A DNA stretch of 10,549 bases from Bacteroidales bacterium (GTDB lineage: Bacteria > Bacteroidota > Bacteroidia > Bacteroidales > Bacteroidaceae). Under the pieces are notes generated by a model that was not told the origin of the DNA, made no database searches, and saw only the letters and a program-made list of their open reading frames with translations. Both the position numbers and the translations under genes were made by a program. Positions 1-7,211 of this stretch are shown here, piece by piece (position 1 is the first letter of the stretch; every line of letters begins with the position of its first letter). The stretch lies in the NCBI GenBank assembly GCA_004555245.1, contig SFIS01000083.1, forward strand, positions 1 through 10,549, written 5' to 3'.

Positions 1-296
1 GTCTCGACAGGATTGAGGTTGACAGAATCTGCCATGAAATTGAAATACAATGCATCGCCACGCTTGCGAAGCGTGAGTGTGCCTTGTACCTCGACACGCT
101 GGTTAGCCTGGTACTTGTGACAGTCGTTCTGCGTGCCGTTCAAAGACACGCTGACCTCGACGGTCTTGTTGATGCCAGACTTGGCAGGAAGGACTACACT
201 CATAGGGAAGGAAACAAACGAATTGTTTTCCTTGTCGGTACGCATCTGTGCCGCACGGCTGATAGTACCATTTATTGTAACACTACACTTGATCAT
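1..296 (-). CDS. Partial OB-fold / SSB-like protein (N-terminal 98 residues, cut by the left edge)
   Basis: The frame opens with ATG at 296 and stays open to base 1, giving 98 residues before the edge. An in-frame TAG at 306-308 fixes ATG 296 as the only reasonable start. The sequence begins MIKCSVTINGTISRAAQMRT, continues with a strand rich in S, F and V and the run VVLPAKSGINKTVEVSV, then VEVQGTLTLRKRGDALYFNF. Alternating short beta strands, with a conserved-looking 'V.V.G.L..R' strand and a following aromatic strand, are what an OB-fold of the single-stranded-DNA-binding type shows near its middle. It lies 13 bases after the stop of the small membrane protein gene, so it belongs to the same operon. 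An ssDNA-binding role during conjugative transfer would fit the neighbourhood, but this is inference from a fragment. Fold assignment is moderate; function is uncertain. Confidence 0.6.
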   Translation of the reverse strand, partial: MIKCSVTINGTISRAAQMRTDKENNSFVSFPMSVVLPAKSGINKTVEVSVSLNGTQNDCHKYQANQRVEVQGTLTLRKRGDALYFNFMADSVNLNPVE

Positions 297-309
297 AACA
301 CTAAACTAA

Positions 310-513
310 TTACTGGTTCTCGGTTGACGGTTCTTCTTCCATCACAGGGGCATGGTGCAACTCGTATGCTCCAAAGACGAAACTGGTGATGGAGATTGTG
401 GCATAGATACCTGACACTACCGCTCCAAAATAGTGGTTCAGCACCCATGCTACTATGCCAATGCCGACGAGAAGCAGACCTCCGCACATGATATTCTTGA
501 TATTATCTTTCAT
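310..513 (-). CDS. Small two-helix membrane protein, 67 residues
   Basis: The start ATG at 511-513 overlaps the TGA of the upstream peptidoglycan hydrolase gene in ATGA, so it is probably translationally coupled. The protein has a short basic N-terminus (MKDNIKN), a hydrophobic stretch at about residues 8-27 (CGGLLLVGIGIVAWVLNHYF) and a second at about 30-48 (VVSGIYATISITSFVFGAY), then an acidic tail (HHAPVMEEEPSTENQ). This predicts a helical hairpin in the inner membrane with both ends in the cytoplasm. No enzymatic motif is visible and I do not recognise a named family. Its position beside a cell-wall hydrolase suggests a holin-like, anchor or regulatory partner for that enzyme, but this is inference from context only. 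A longer alternative frame over 293-487 is a shadow. Confidence 0.75.
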   Translation of the reverse strand: MKDNIKNIMCGGLLLVGIGIVAWVLNHYFGAVVSGIYATISITSFVFGAYELHHAPVMEEEPSTENQ

Positions 514-2075
514 CGCTGTATGGTATTTGTCTGCTCCTGAGACTGACTGACAGCCTGCTCGTAGTTCTGCGAAGCCTTGCCTGAGAGAACGATGTTATCT
601 ACAAGCATGGTGATACGCTTCATCTTGGCATCCTCTTCGAGTGAGGAGTTCAAGATGTTGGAGAGGTTGTTAAGGTCAGCCTGTGACATGGCTTTCGTCA
701 TGCCGTCAACCTTCAAAATAGCCTTGCCGCCCTCCTGTATGCTGATGCTACAGTCATGGTGGTTTGGCATATATGGAGTAAGGTCGAAGGTCTTGGTGGT
801 AGCGGATTCCGTTACCATCTGCTTCTTCTCTTCCTCCGATTTGCTATCTATCTGAACGGCTATAGCCATCAGAGCGGTGAAGGCTCCAGTCACCATCTCT
901 ACAATCGGGTCACCTACGTTCATTCCCAAATCCAGACCGCTGTCCTCGGAAGAAAGCAACTTCTTCATCCAGTCATCGGCTGACATGTTGGTATTCACCT
1001 GTGCAAGGGTGTTGCCTGTGGCAGGGTCTTGGGTCTTGTACTTGGCGAGCAAGTCCTGACCGTTGAGCAATGCCTGTTGCTGTAGGTTGCCCTTCTGCGC
1101 TATCTCTGCAAGATAGGCGGCAGGGTCTATATGACGTGCATTGCCATCAGCGGAGATCTGCTTGACACCCAGATGCAGGTGGTCACCAGTCGATTTGCCA
1201 GTAGAACCTGACACACCCAACTGCTGACCTGCACTGACAACATCTCCGACCTTGACTTTGATCTCGGAGAGGTGACAGTAGGTGACTTGTGTCTTGGAAC
1301 CATCAGCACGGTCGTACTCTAGCTTCACGAAGTTGCCTCCTCCCTTGTTGTCAAAGCCAGCACCGATGACCTTACCGCCATTTTCGGTGGCAAGCAAAGC
1401 GTCATGGTTAGTCTTGATGTCTATGCCGTTGTGCATCTTATTTACATGGTCGATAGGATGCATCCTCATACCAAAGGGAGAGGTGACAAGCATGAACTCG
1501 TCACGTTTCACTGGCATGGAGTAATCACTCGACTGTGGACTGACAGTGGCAGCAGGTGTCTGCTTCTGCTGTGGATTGGCTTCCACACCGAAGGACTTGC
1601 CTTCTGCCTTCATCTGCTCCATTACCTGCCTGTCGATGTCCTGAAGGTTCAGCCGCTCGATGGTCTTGATGAGACTCGGACCATACGTGCCGGAGCTGGC
1701 ATAACCTGCCTTATCCAGACCCATACACCAGCCTTTGTAGTCATCTGGAGATAACTTAAAACAGGCAGCATAGCGTTGGTTGTTCTTCAGGAACTGGCTG
1801 TGATGCTCGTAGGAGTCAACAACAGAGTTGTACTTGCAGAACTTCTCATTGGCTTTGTCATCGGTATAGACTCCATAACCGCCTCCAGCATCAAGCCACG
1901 CTTTAGTGGCTTTGATACCGAAGTGGTTATTTTCGTTAAGAGCCAACTGACTCTTACCGTTGGAACTCTCGATGATGCCTTGCGCCAATGTAACAGAGGC
2001 AGGGATGCCGTACCTGATCATCTGTTGGATTGCGGCTTCCTTGTACTTGTCTATGTACTCTTGGTTCTTTGACAT
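510..2075 (-). CDS. Bifunctional peptidoglycan hydrolase: glucosaminidase (GH73/FlgJ-like) plus M23 endopeptidase
   Basis: The 521-residue protein has two wall-cutting domains. Residues about 8-150 are glucosaminidase-like: IPASVTLAQGIIESSNGKSQ carries the expected catalytic Glu at E36, followed by NHFGIK (50-55) and YGPSL (131-135), as in FlgJ/autolysin-type enzymes that cut the glycan strand. Residues about 190-325 are an M23 (lysostaphin/LytM-like) metallopeptidase: TSPFGMRMHP at 198-207, zinc ligands H215 and D219 in HNGID, H268 in YCHLS, and H299/H301 in DHLHLG. All catalytic positions are intact. The C-terminal ~190 residues match nothing I recognise. No signal peptide is possible: the first domain starts at once and an in-frame TAA lies four codons upstream. 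Its likely job is local wall opening for the conjugation channel, the role of VirB1-type lysozymes in other type IV systems. It follows the polyvalent gene by 12 bases and overlaps the next gene by ATGA. Confidence 0.93.
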   Translation of the reverse strand: MSKNQEYIDKYKEAAIQQMIRYGIPASVTLAQGIIESSNGKSQLALNENNHFGIKATKAWLDAGGGYGVYTDDKANEKFCKYNSVVDSYEHHSQFLKNNQRYAACFKLSPDDYKGWCMGLDKAGYASSGTYGPSLIKTIERLNLQDIDRQVMEQMKAEGKSFGVEANPQQKQTPAATVSPQSSDYSMPVKRDEFMLVTSPFGMRMHPIDHVNKMHNGIDIKTNHDALLATENGGKVIGAGFDNKGGGNFVKLEYDRADGSKTQVTYCHLSEIKVKVGDVVSAGQQLGVSGSTGKSTGDHLHLGVKQISADGNARHIDPAAYLAEIAQKGNLQQQALLNGQDLLAKYKTQDPATGNTLAQVNTNMSADDWMKKLLSSEDSGLDLGMNVGDPIVEMVTGAFTALMAIAVQIDSKSEEEKKQMVTESATTKTFDLTPYMPNHHDCSISIQEGGKAILKVDGMTKAMSQADLNNLSNILNSSLEEDAKMKRITMLVDNIVLSGKASQNYEQAVSQSQEQTNTIQR

Positions 2076-2087
2076 TGTTCGATGGGT

Positions 2088-5048
2088 TTAACGGTGGAAT
2101 CCTCGTGACTGGGTCTCTTCCTGCTCAGGCTTGGGTGCAGCATTCGAAGCCTTCTCCATCTCAGCACCTGGTGTTACCATTTCGCTGATGCCACGCTTGG
2201 TGGTCTGCTTCGGTGCCTCAATCTGATCACAGATGGCTACACGCTGTCCGGCACGGATGAGCTTGGGAAGATAGGTGTCGAGGGCATGGTATGGGAAACC
2301 TGCCATGGCGAGTGGTTTGCCGTCAGGATCCTTGGTCTTGCTGCTCTTGGTGAGGGTGATGCCGAGAATCTTGGATGACTTCTCTGCGTCCTGCATGTAG
2401 GTCTCGTAGAAATCGCCACAGCGGAAAAGCAAGAGTGCATCGGGATGCTTCTTCTTCAAGTCCATGAACTGTTTGAGCATCGGAGAGAGTACCTTGGTCT
2501 TCTCCTTGGCTTCCTGTTCATTTTCCTTCTGTTTCTCAGTCTCCTGGTTCTTCTTGTCCTCCTCCTGATGGTAGTCGGTATGAGCCTTCTCATCCTTCTG
2601 ACCATGGGCGACATCCTGCTCTGCCTGTTGCTGCTTGTCGAACTCCTCGGATTGCTCCTTGGTCATGACACGCATCTCGCCAGCAGGGTGGAAAGCCATC
2701 TCCACAGTGCTGACAGCCTGAAAAGGTGACTCTCCCTTGTTGGGGAGGGCATTGGGATTGCGAATGCCAAAGGCAGGTGTGACATTGAACTCTACCTTGT
2801 TCTCCTCGTTGACTTCTGGAACAAAGCCGTCAGGGAAGTTCTTGTCAATAAACTCATCGACGATCTTCTGCTCTTCATCGCTCAGTCCCGATGCATCGCC
2901 GTTGACGATGTAAGGAACTGCCCACTCAGGAACCTGATGGATGGCGACGTTGTCTTCCAGACCCTGCTTCTGCTCCAGCTCAGGATGAAGGACATCCTTG
3001 AACATGTTGACAGCAAGAACGGACTTGTAGGCTTTCATGTCATCGGCGAGCCACATACGCTGCCACTGGGCTTGGGTAAGCTCGCGTGGCTTCTGCTTCT
3101 CGCCGTCAATGGTTGGCATGATGAGCAACTTGCCATCCTTGGAACGGAAGATATTAGCTTTTTCGATGCGGTCGAGATCTGCCTTTGGGGTGTCCTTGCC
3201 GAAGAGGTCGAGCTTCAGCTGTGGGTTGTTCGTTCCCATGGCATAATACTTCTGGGCAAGTTCAGCACGGAGCTTGTCGATGGCTTCCTCAGGACCATTC
3301 TTGATGGTCGTGAAGAATCGGTTCAAGTCATCGCGCTCTGGGTAGAGGTTGAAAGCTGCCTGACCTTCGGGCTTGATGTAGATAGTCCAACGGTTGTTGT
3401 CATCCTTCATCATCTGCACGTTGTCAATGGCGATCTTTCCCTTCTGACCGATGGCTTCGGCAAGTTCTGCGGTCTGCTGCTCGTTGCGGACAGAGGCATA
3501 CTCTACCTTCTCGCCACGCTCTGCTTTGGCAATGACATCGAGGGCAGAATTGACATCGAGGGCTACATTGTCAAGATAGCAGGGGTTCTCCTTCATAGCC
3601 TTTGTCCACTCTGGGACGAGTGCCTGGCTTTCTGGAGTGAGTCGGGCTGTCATGCCCATCTCCTGCATCTTGATAGCTGAAGCAAGCTCAACGACCAATC
3701 GCTCTCGGTTGATAACGTCCTGCTCAGGAGCCTTGCCGTTAGGAACCTCGACACCCTGACGTGCAAGACGCTGCTGGTGTCCTGTAGAAGAGACTACCTG
3801 ACGGAGAAGTTCCTGCACGTAGTCCTCATAGTTCTCAAAGCGGTTCTGGGCTGGCAACAGCACCTTATCCTTGGAAGCGTCATAGTGCGCAACGCCTGTG
3901 CTGTCACGCTGGATGCCGACAAGATTGTCACGGATGTTCAGGATGAACTGGTTAATCTTGGTGCGGTTGGAATTGTCCTCGACAGGCAAGCCGCCACGCT
4001 GTTCCAGTGAGCCATGTTCCTTGACCATTGCCTCGTAGTCTTCCTTCTTGACGGAGGACATGGTGGTCTGGTCGATATTGAACAGGACTCGGAGTTCTCG
4101 TGTAGGCTTCGGACGGTACAGGGCTTGGTCAGCCTCGCTCATGGCTTTGTATTCGTCCTTGCTGACGGTGACTTCGGGGTTCTTGATATTGGCGTAGGAA
4201 TCCCATCGGGTGAACATGACAGGAATGCCATGCTGCTTCTGCTTGATGCTGACATCGGCTTTCTTGGCTTCGTTGAAAAGCGTATAAACGCCAGTCTTGT
4301 AGCCGCCTTGGTCTGCATGAAGCCCAAGAACAAGCGAGTTGAAACCGCCTGTCCTTCTACCACGAGGGAAGAGTGAAGGGGTAGGACGACGCTCGGCATT
4401 GAGGAGTATGCCATCGTTCTTGGCGGCATTCTCCAGTGCCTGGGCAATCAGCTCGACATGCTTGTCCGTGGCTTTCTGTTCTTGGTGATTCTTTGGTGTC
4501 ATAGTTGTTTTACTTGAATGGTTTGGTACTTCGGATATGCCTCTGCCATGGGTTTCGTCATAGGCATATACCAGACCTCTGCCCCTACCACAGGCTTCTA
4601 TCGCCGCCTTCATCGTGGCTCCAGTAGATTCCACATTGTCAACAAAGTAAAGGTCGGTGTCCTTCGGGATGTCCTTGATAAGGTGGAAGCCGAACCAGGA
4701 ACTGCCGAAATTCACGTTTCCCTGTTTCTTTGCATCATAGAGGGATTGCCGTTCATTGCCTCGTAATGCGTCAATCACGGTTATATCCTTTCCCTTGCAC
4801 TGGTTAAGGATTTCCTCTGCCAGCAACAAGGTGGTAGTGGAAAAGCCTTTCCTCGAAGGGATGGGTACAAGGGTGATCCTGCGATTCTCTGGTATGGAAC
4901 GCTTCATCGCTCTTGCAGCGGTGATGATGGCTTGCCTGTCACCGTCCTTGATACCATGGGCAACGCTCCTTGCCTTGGCATCAAAGTAATAGCGAGTGGC
5001 AAACGTGGACTGGGGTGAGGTGTTCGTACTCATAGGCTTCATGGTCAT
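2088..5048 (-). CDS. Large polyvalent protein: PRTase-like + ArdC-like (protease motif lost) + MutS domain I
   Basis: The protein has 986 residues. Residues ~15-170 resemble a type I phosphoribosyltransferase: VPIPSRKG at 61-68 and the PRPP-loop-like YFVDNVESTGAT at 134-145 (usual form VDDVxTTGAT, so the second acidic residue is Asn). Residues ~195-350 resemble the ArdC N-terminal ssDNA-binding domain (GGFNSLVLGLHADQ, then a basic stretch, HGIPVMFTRWD, and RVLFNIDQTT). Residues ~360-510 follow the ArdC zincin pattern, but HExxH is replaced by R416-Q-V-V-S420 before STGHQQRL; E454 may be the retained third ligand. Residues 520-790 are unassigned, with a conserved-looking QAQWQRMWLADD segment at 660-671. 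Residues ~795-855 are highly charged (E/K/Q), probably coiled coil or disordered. Residues 855-965 are MutS domain I (GDFYETY 878-884, AMAGFPYHALD 914-924, VAICDQIEAP 937-946, VTPG 958-961). Its ATG overlaps the upstream TGA by ATGA. A role in protecting or managing incoming DNA is inference. Confidence 0.9.
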   Translation of the reverse strand: MTMKPMSTNTSPQSTFATRYYFDAKARSVAHGIKDGDRQAIITAARAMKRSIPENRRITLVPIPSRKGFSTTTLLLAEEILNQCKGKDITVIDALRGNERQSLYDAKKQGNVNFGSSWFGFHLIKDIPKDTDLYFVDNVESTGATMKAAIEACGRGRGLVYAYDETHGRGISEVPNHSSKTTMTPKNHQEQKATDKHVELIAQALENAAKNDGILLNAERRPTPSLFPRGRRTGGFNSLVLGLHADQGGYKTGVYTLFNEAKKADVSIKQKQHGIPVMFTRWDSYANIKNPEVTVSKDEYKAMSEADQALYRPKPTRELRVLFNIDQTTMSSVKKEDYEAMVKEHGSLEQRGGLPVEDNSNRTKINQFILNIRDNLVGIQRDSTGVAHYDASKDKVLLPAQNRFENYEDYVQELLRQVVSSTGHQQRLARQGVEVPNGKAPEQDVINRERLVVELASAIKMQEMGMTARLTPESQALVPEWTKAMKENPCYLDNVALDVNSALDVIAKAERGEKVEYASVRNEQQTAELAEAIGQKGKIAIDNVQMMKDDNNRWTIYIKPEGQAAFNLYPERDDLNRFFTTIKNGPEEAIDKLRAELAQKYYAMGTNNPQLKLDLFGKDTPKADLDRIEKANIFRSKDGKLLIMPTIDGEKQKPRELTQAQWQRMWLADDMKAYKSVLAVNMFKDVLHPELEQKQGLEDNVAIHQVPEWAVPYIVNGDASGLSDEEQKIVDEFIDKNFPDGFVPEVNEENKVEFNVTPAFGIRNPNALPNKGESPFQAVSTVEMAFHPAGEMRVMTKEQSEEFDKQQQAEQDVAHGQKDEKAHTDYHQEEDKKNQETEKQKENEQEAKEKTKVLSPMLKQFMDLKKKHPDALLLFRCGDFYETYMQDAEKSSKILGITLTKSSKTKDPDGKPLAMAGFPYHALDTYLPKLIRAGQRVAICDQIEAPKQTTKRGISEMVTPGAEMEKASNAAPKPEQEETQSRGFHR

Positions 5049-6874
5049 TTGAGGACAACCTGCTGCTGTCGCTGCTGCTCCTGCAGACGCTCATAGTTGT
5101 TGTCCATAACCACCTGTCGCTGCTCGTTTCTTTCAAGGATGGTGTTTGCCAGAGTATTCAGGGGCAGTGCTCCCGAATGGTAGGCATTCACTATGTCTTC
5201 GTTCAAACGGACAGTACAGGGTACTTTGTCAATCGTAGCAATGAGCGTAGTGCCACTGATGGCGACATCGCTGATGCGTGGATTGAGGGGTTGGTCGGCA
5301 TAGCGCAGATACTGAGGTCTGGTCTGCTGTTGGGGCTGTCCGTCAGCTTTCCCAAGGGCTTCATGACCTGCCTTGTTGAGAAGGTTCGCTCCTCCCATAC
5401 CTATAAGAAGCATCTTAAGGATGGGGTTCTTCACAAACATGCCAGCCAGTACCGAAGCATACGGTACGAGGTTATCCTTCAGATTCAATGACTTGGTATT
5501 GCCGGTCCACATGCCTACAAGGATGTCGGGCAGCATGGAGATGATGTAGCCGAGGTTGTGGGTGATGTCACCGAAACCGTTGAGACCGACGGTCTGAAGG
5601 AACTTCTCCCAACCGAGACTGTTGTCCTGGGCGGGATTCCGGACTTCCTCCTGACCGACGGAAGACGATTGTGGTGTGGATTGGTCTGGTGACGTACCCT
5701 TTTCCAGGACATTCGCTTCATCGGATGCCGGCTGGCTTGGGGACTGTGCAGGTCTGGCGGCTTTGGACTTCTGTGCCTCCATCTCCTTGATATAGGCTTC
5801 TTCCTGACCTGGAGCGACAACCATGGGGATATTGTGCTGTTTGCGAAGCTCTTCCTGCTTTCTGGTCTGCTCGCCTGCGGCAAGGAACGGGGTGTTCTGC
5901 ATGAATGATGGGGTCTTCTGGTTTTCCATCATGTCAAAAAGCATGGGTTTCATAGTGGTTATTCCCATTTTCTTTCCTAACTGGCTTTCGATTCCTTTGA
6001 CATAACTGTTATCCCAGGTCTTGATGGCCTTGCCTTGCTTGCGGAGTTCGGGGAAGACGTTGCTTTTGCTTGCAAAGACAGCTTGTGAGATGCACTCCTC
6101 AACGGTCATGGCCTTCTCGCCTTTGCGCAGTCTGGCGGCGGCATACTCGATACCATCAAAGACGACCTCGGTGGCGGCGAACCTGCCGATGGAGGCCCAG
6201 GAACCGACACAGGCGGTGGAGACGACATCCATACCGAAAGAGACTCCACGGGCGGCGGCTTTCTCGGCCATAGTGGGACGATAGGCGGCTTCTGCCCTTT
6301 CGGAAATCTCATGGGCAATGGGACTTTTCTGCATGGCTGCTCCCAGACCGATGAGACTGGTGGAAGATGCTTTCTTCAGGATATAGTCGGCGGTGCTCCT
6401 TGGGGTTTCCTTATCGACAAGGTGCTGCACCATTTGCTGCTGCACCCTGTAATCGACATAGGCATAGGCCAGGTCACAGCCCAACTGCTTCGACAGCTGG
6501 TCATACTTCGTGCGGCCTATCTCTCCGATGACGGCGGCACGCCACTCAGCAGAGAGCTTTTCCAGGTCTTTCTGGATGGTCTTGTTGCCGGCAATGTCCT
6601 TCCGGCACATGTCCAAGTAGTCCTCGACGGTCTTGCTGTTCCACTCGCCGGTGACCTTGACATGGGTCTCGGCGGTGTTGAGACCGGGGACTCCATGGGA
6701 GGCATCGGCCAGATCGCTCACGATACCCGCAAAACTGGATTTGTATCGGGAATACTCCTCCAGCTGTTTGCTCGTGAGGTCCTGACGGATGCGCCCCATG
6801 ACAGGGGCAAGGTTCGCCTTGAAATACTTGTCAAGGCAAAGCTCTATCTCCGCAAATCGTTGCTGATTCTTCAT
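5045..6874 (-). CDS. 609-residue conjugation-operon protein with a hydrophobic hairpin near the C-terminus, function unknown
   Basis: I do not recognise this family by name. Residues 1-160 are helical and charged, with few hydrophobic stretches. Residues ~165-235 contain Ala/Gly-rich, moderately hydrophobic segments (SLIGLGAAMQ; VSFGMDVVSTACVGSW). Residues ~365-420 are a low-complexity S/P/Q/E linker. Residues 440-457 (LGYIISMLPDILVGMWTG) and ~469-500 (LVPYASVLAGMF, then LKMLLIGMGGANLL) form likely membrane-associated or hairpin segments. A compact C-terminal domain (530-585) contains GTTLIATIDKVPCTVRLNED, and a Q/R-rich tail ends the protein (EQQRQQQVVLK). The start ATG at 6874 overlaps the stop of the upstream frame in ATGA, and its own stop overlaps the polyvalent gene in ATGA, so it sits in a tightly coupled trio. 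No catalytic motif is visible. A structural or membrane-docking role in transfer is a guess from context. Confidence 0.85.
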   Translation of the reverse strand: MKNQQRFAEIELCLDKYFKANLAPVMGRIRQDLTSKQLEEYSRYKSSFAGIVSDLADASHGVPGLNTAETHVKVTGEWNSKTVEDYLDMCRKDIAGNKTIQKDLEKLSAEWRAAVIGEIGRTKYDQLSKQLGCDLAYAYVDYRVQQQMVQHLVDKETPRSTADYILKKASSTSLIGLGAAMQKSPIAHEISERAEAAYRPTMAEKAAARGVSFGMDVVSTACVGSWASIGRFAATEVVFDGIEYAAARLRKGEKAMTVEECISQAVFASKSNVFPELRKQGKAIKTWDNSYVKGIESQLGKKMGITTMKPMLFDMMENQKTPSFMQNTPFLAAGEQTRKQEELRKQHNIPMVVAPGQEEAYIKEMEAQKSKAARPAQSPSQPASDEANVLEKGTSPDQSTPQSSSVGQEEVRNPAQDNSLGWEKFLQTVGLNGFGDITHNLGYIISMLPDILVGMWTGNTKSLNLKDNLVPYASVLAGMFVKNPILKMLLIGMGGANLLNKAGHEALGKADGQPQQQTRPQYLRYADQPLNPRISDVAISGTTLIATIDKVPCTVRLNEDIVNAYHSGALPLNTLANTILERNEQRQVVMDNNYERLQEQQRQQQVVLK

Positions 6875-7188
6875 ATCTTCTGCTGTAGGTTCTCTTCGAG
6901 GGATTGTTGCAATAGCTGTTCCCGTGTCTGCTGGATGGCATTGTGGTACATCTTCATCTGCTCGGGGAAGAACTTTTCACACCATTCGTCCTTGTCGATG
7001 TTGTCCCAGATGAACTTGATAGCCTGTTCCCTGCTTATCTCCACGCTCGGCTCTCCTTCCTCATGGTTGTTGATCCAGAGCTTTGTCCACCATCTTAGCA
7101 GGGCTCGGTCGGGATAGACACTGACGAGTCTCGGGATGTCGAAACTCTGTATCTGTACGTCCAGTCCTGCCAGTGGGTCAAGGAGCAA
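6871..7188 (-). CDS. Downstream frame of the M23-like gene (C-terminal part; -1 frameshift product or TTG-started ORF)
   Basis: This frame is open from 7221 to its stop at 6871-6873 but contains no ATG near its 5' end; the only conventional alternative start is TTG at 7188 (105 residues). Sense continues upstream of that TTG: residues KKTLDEAICDG precede LLLDPLAGLDVQIQSFDIPR, so the coding frame probably begins inside the A9 run shared with the preceding M23-like gene. It is really translated to its end, because its stop overlaps the next gene's start in ATGA. The sequence is Trp-rich in the middle (LLRWWTKLWINN), has an acidic segment (HEEGEPSVEIS) and ends in a Gln-rich helix (QQTREQLLQQSLEENLQQKI). 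No known domain is visible. The preferred reading is that it is the C-terminal ~115 residues of a 384-residue fusion with the gene at 7209-8024, made by slippage or split by a one-base homopolymer error. Confidence 0.7.
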   Translation of the reverse strand: MLLDPLAGLDVQIQSFDIPRLVSVYPDRALLRWWTKLWINNHEEGEPSVEISREQAIKFIWDNIDKDEWCEKFFPEQMKMYHNAIQQTREQLLQQSLEENLQQKI

Positions 7189-7195
7189 GCCGTCA

Positions 7196-7211
7196 CAGAT
7201 GGCTTCATCTA
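7196..7211 (-). other. Small inverted repeat directly downstream of the A9 run
   Basis: On the coding strand AGATG-AAGC-CATCT forms a perfect 5-bp stem with a four-base loop (7197-7210), extendable by one U-G pair, and it begins 4 bases after the A9 run. It covers the zero-frame TAG. It is short and A/U-rich, so it is at best a weak stimulator of frameshifting and could be chance. Confidence 0.25.

Noticed and set aside
297..309. Possible terminator or promoter in the short gaps between genes
   Set aside because: All gaps are about 10 to 22 bases; no hairpin with a T-run and no Bacteroides-type -33/-7 promoter pair was seen, consistent with one operon.
293..487. Minus-strand frame of 64 codons overlapping the small membrane protein
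   Set aside because: It runs in another frame of the 310-513 gene, is Arg/Ser/His-rich and lacks the coupled ATGA start that the 67-residue frame has.
2937..3680. Long plus-strand open frame (247 codons) opposite the polyvalent gene
   Set aside because: It is antisense to a gene with clear domain motifs; it is rich in Leu, Val and His as expected from reversed codon bias and has no recognisable domain.
6311..7117. Plus-strand open frame (268 codons) across the 609-residue gene and the downstream frame
   Set aside because: It crosses a real gene boundary marked by an ATGA overlap on the other strand, and has no domain or leader.
7172..7208. ATG at 7208 directly after the zero-frame TAG as a restart codon
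   Set aside because: It stays in the zero frame, not in the open downstream frame, and soon meets a stop (MKPSVTACSL... type peptide), so it does not start the 6871-ending frame.
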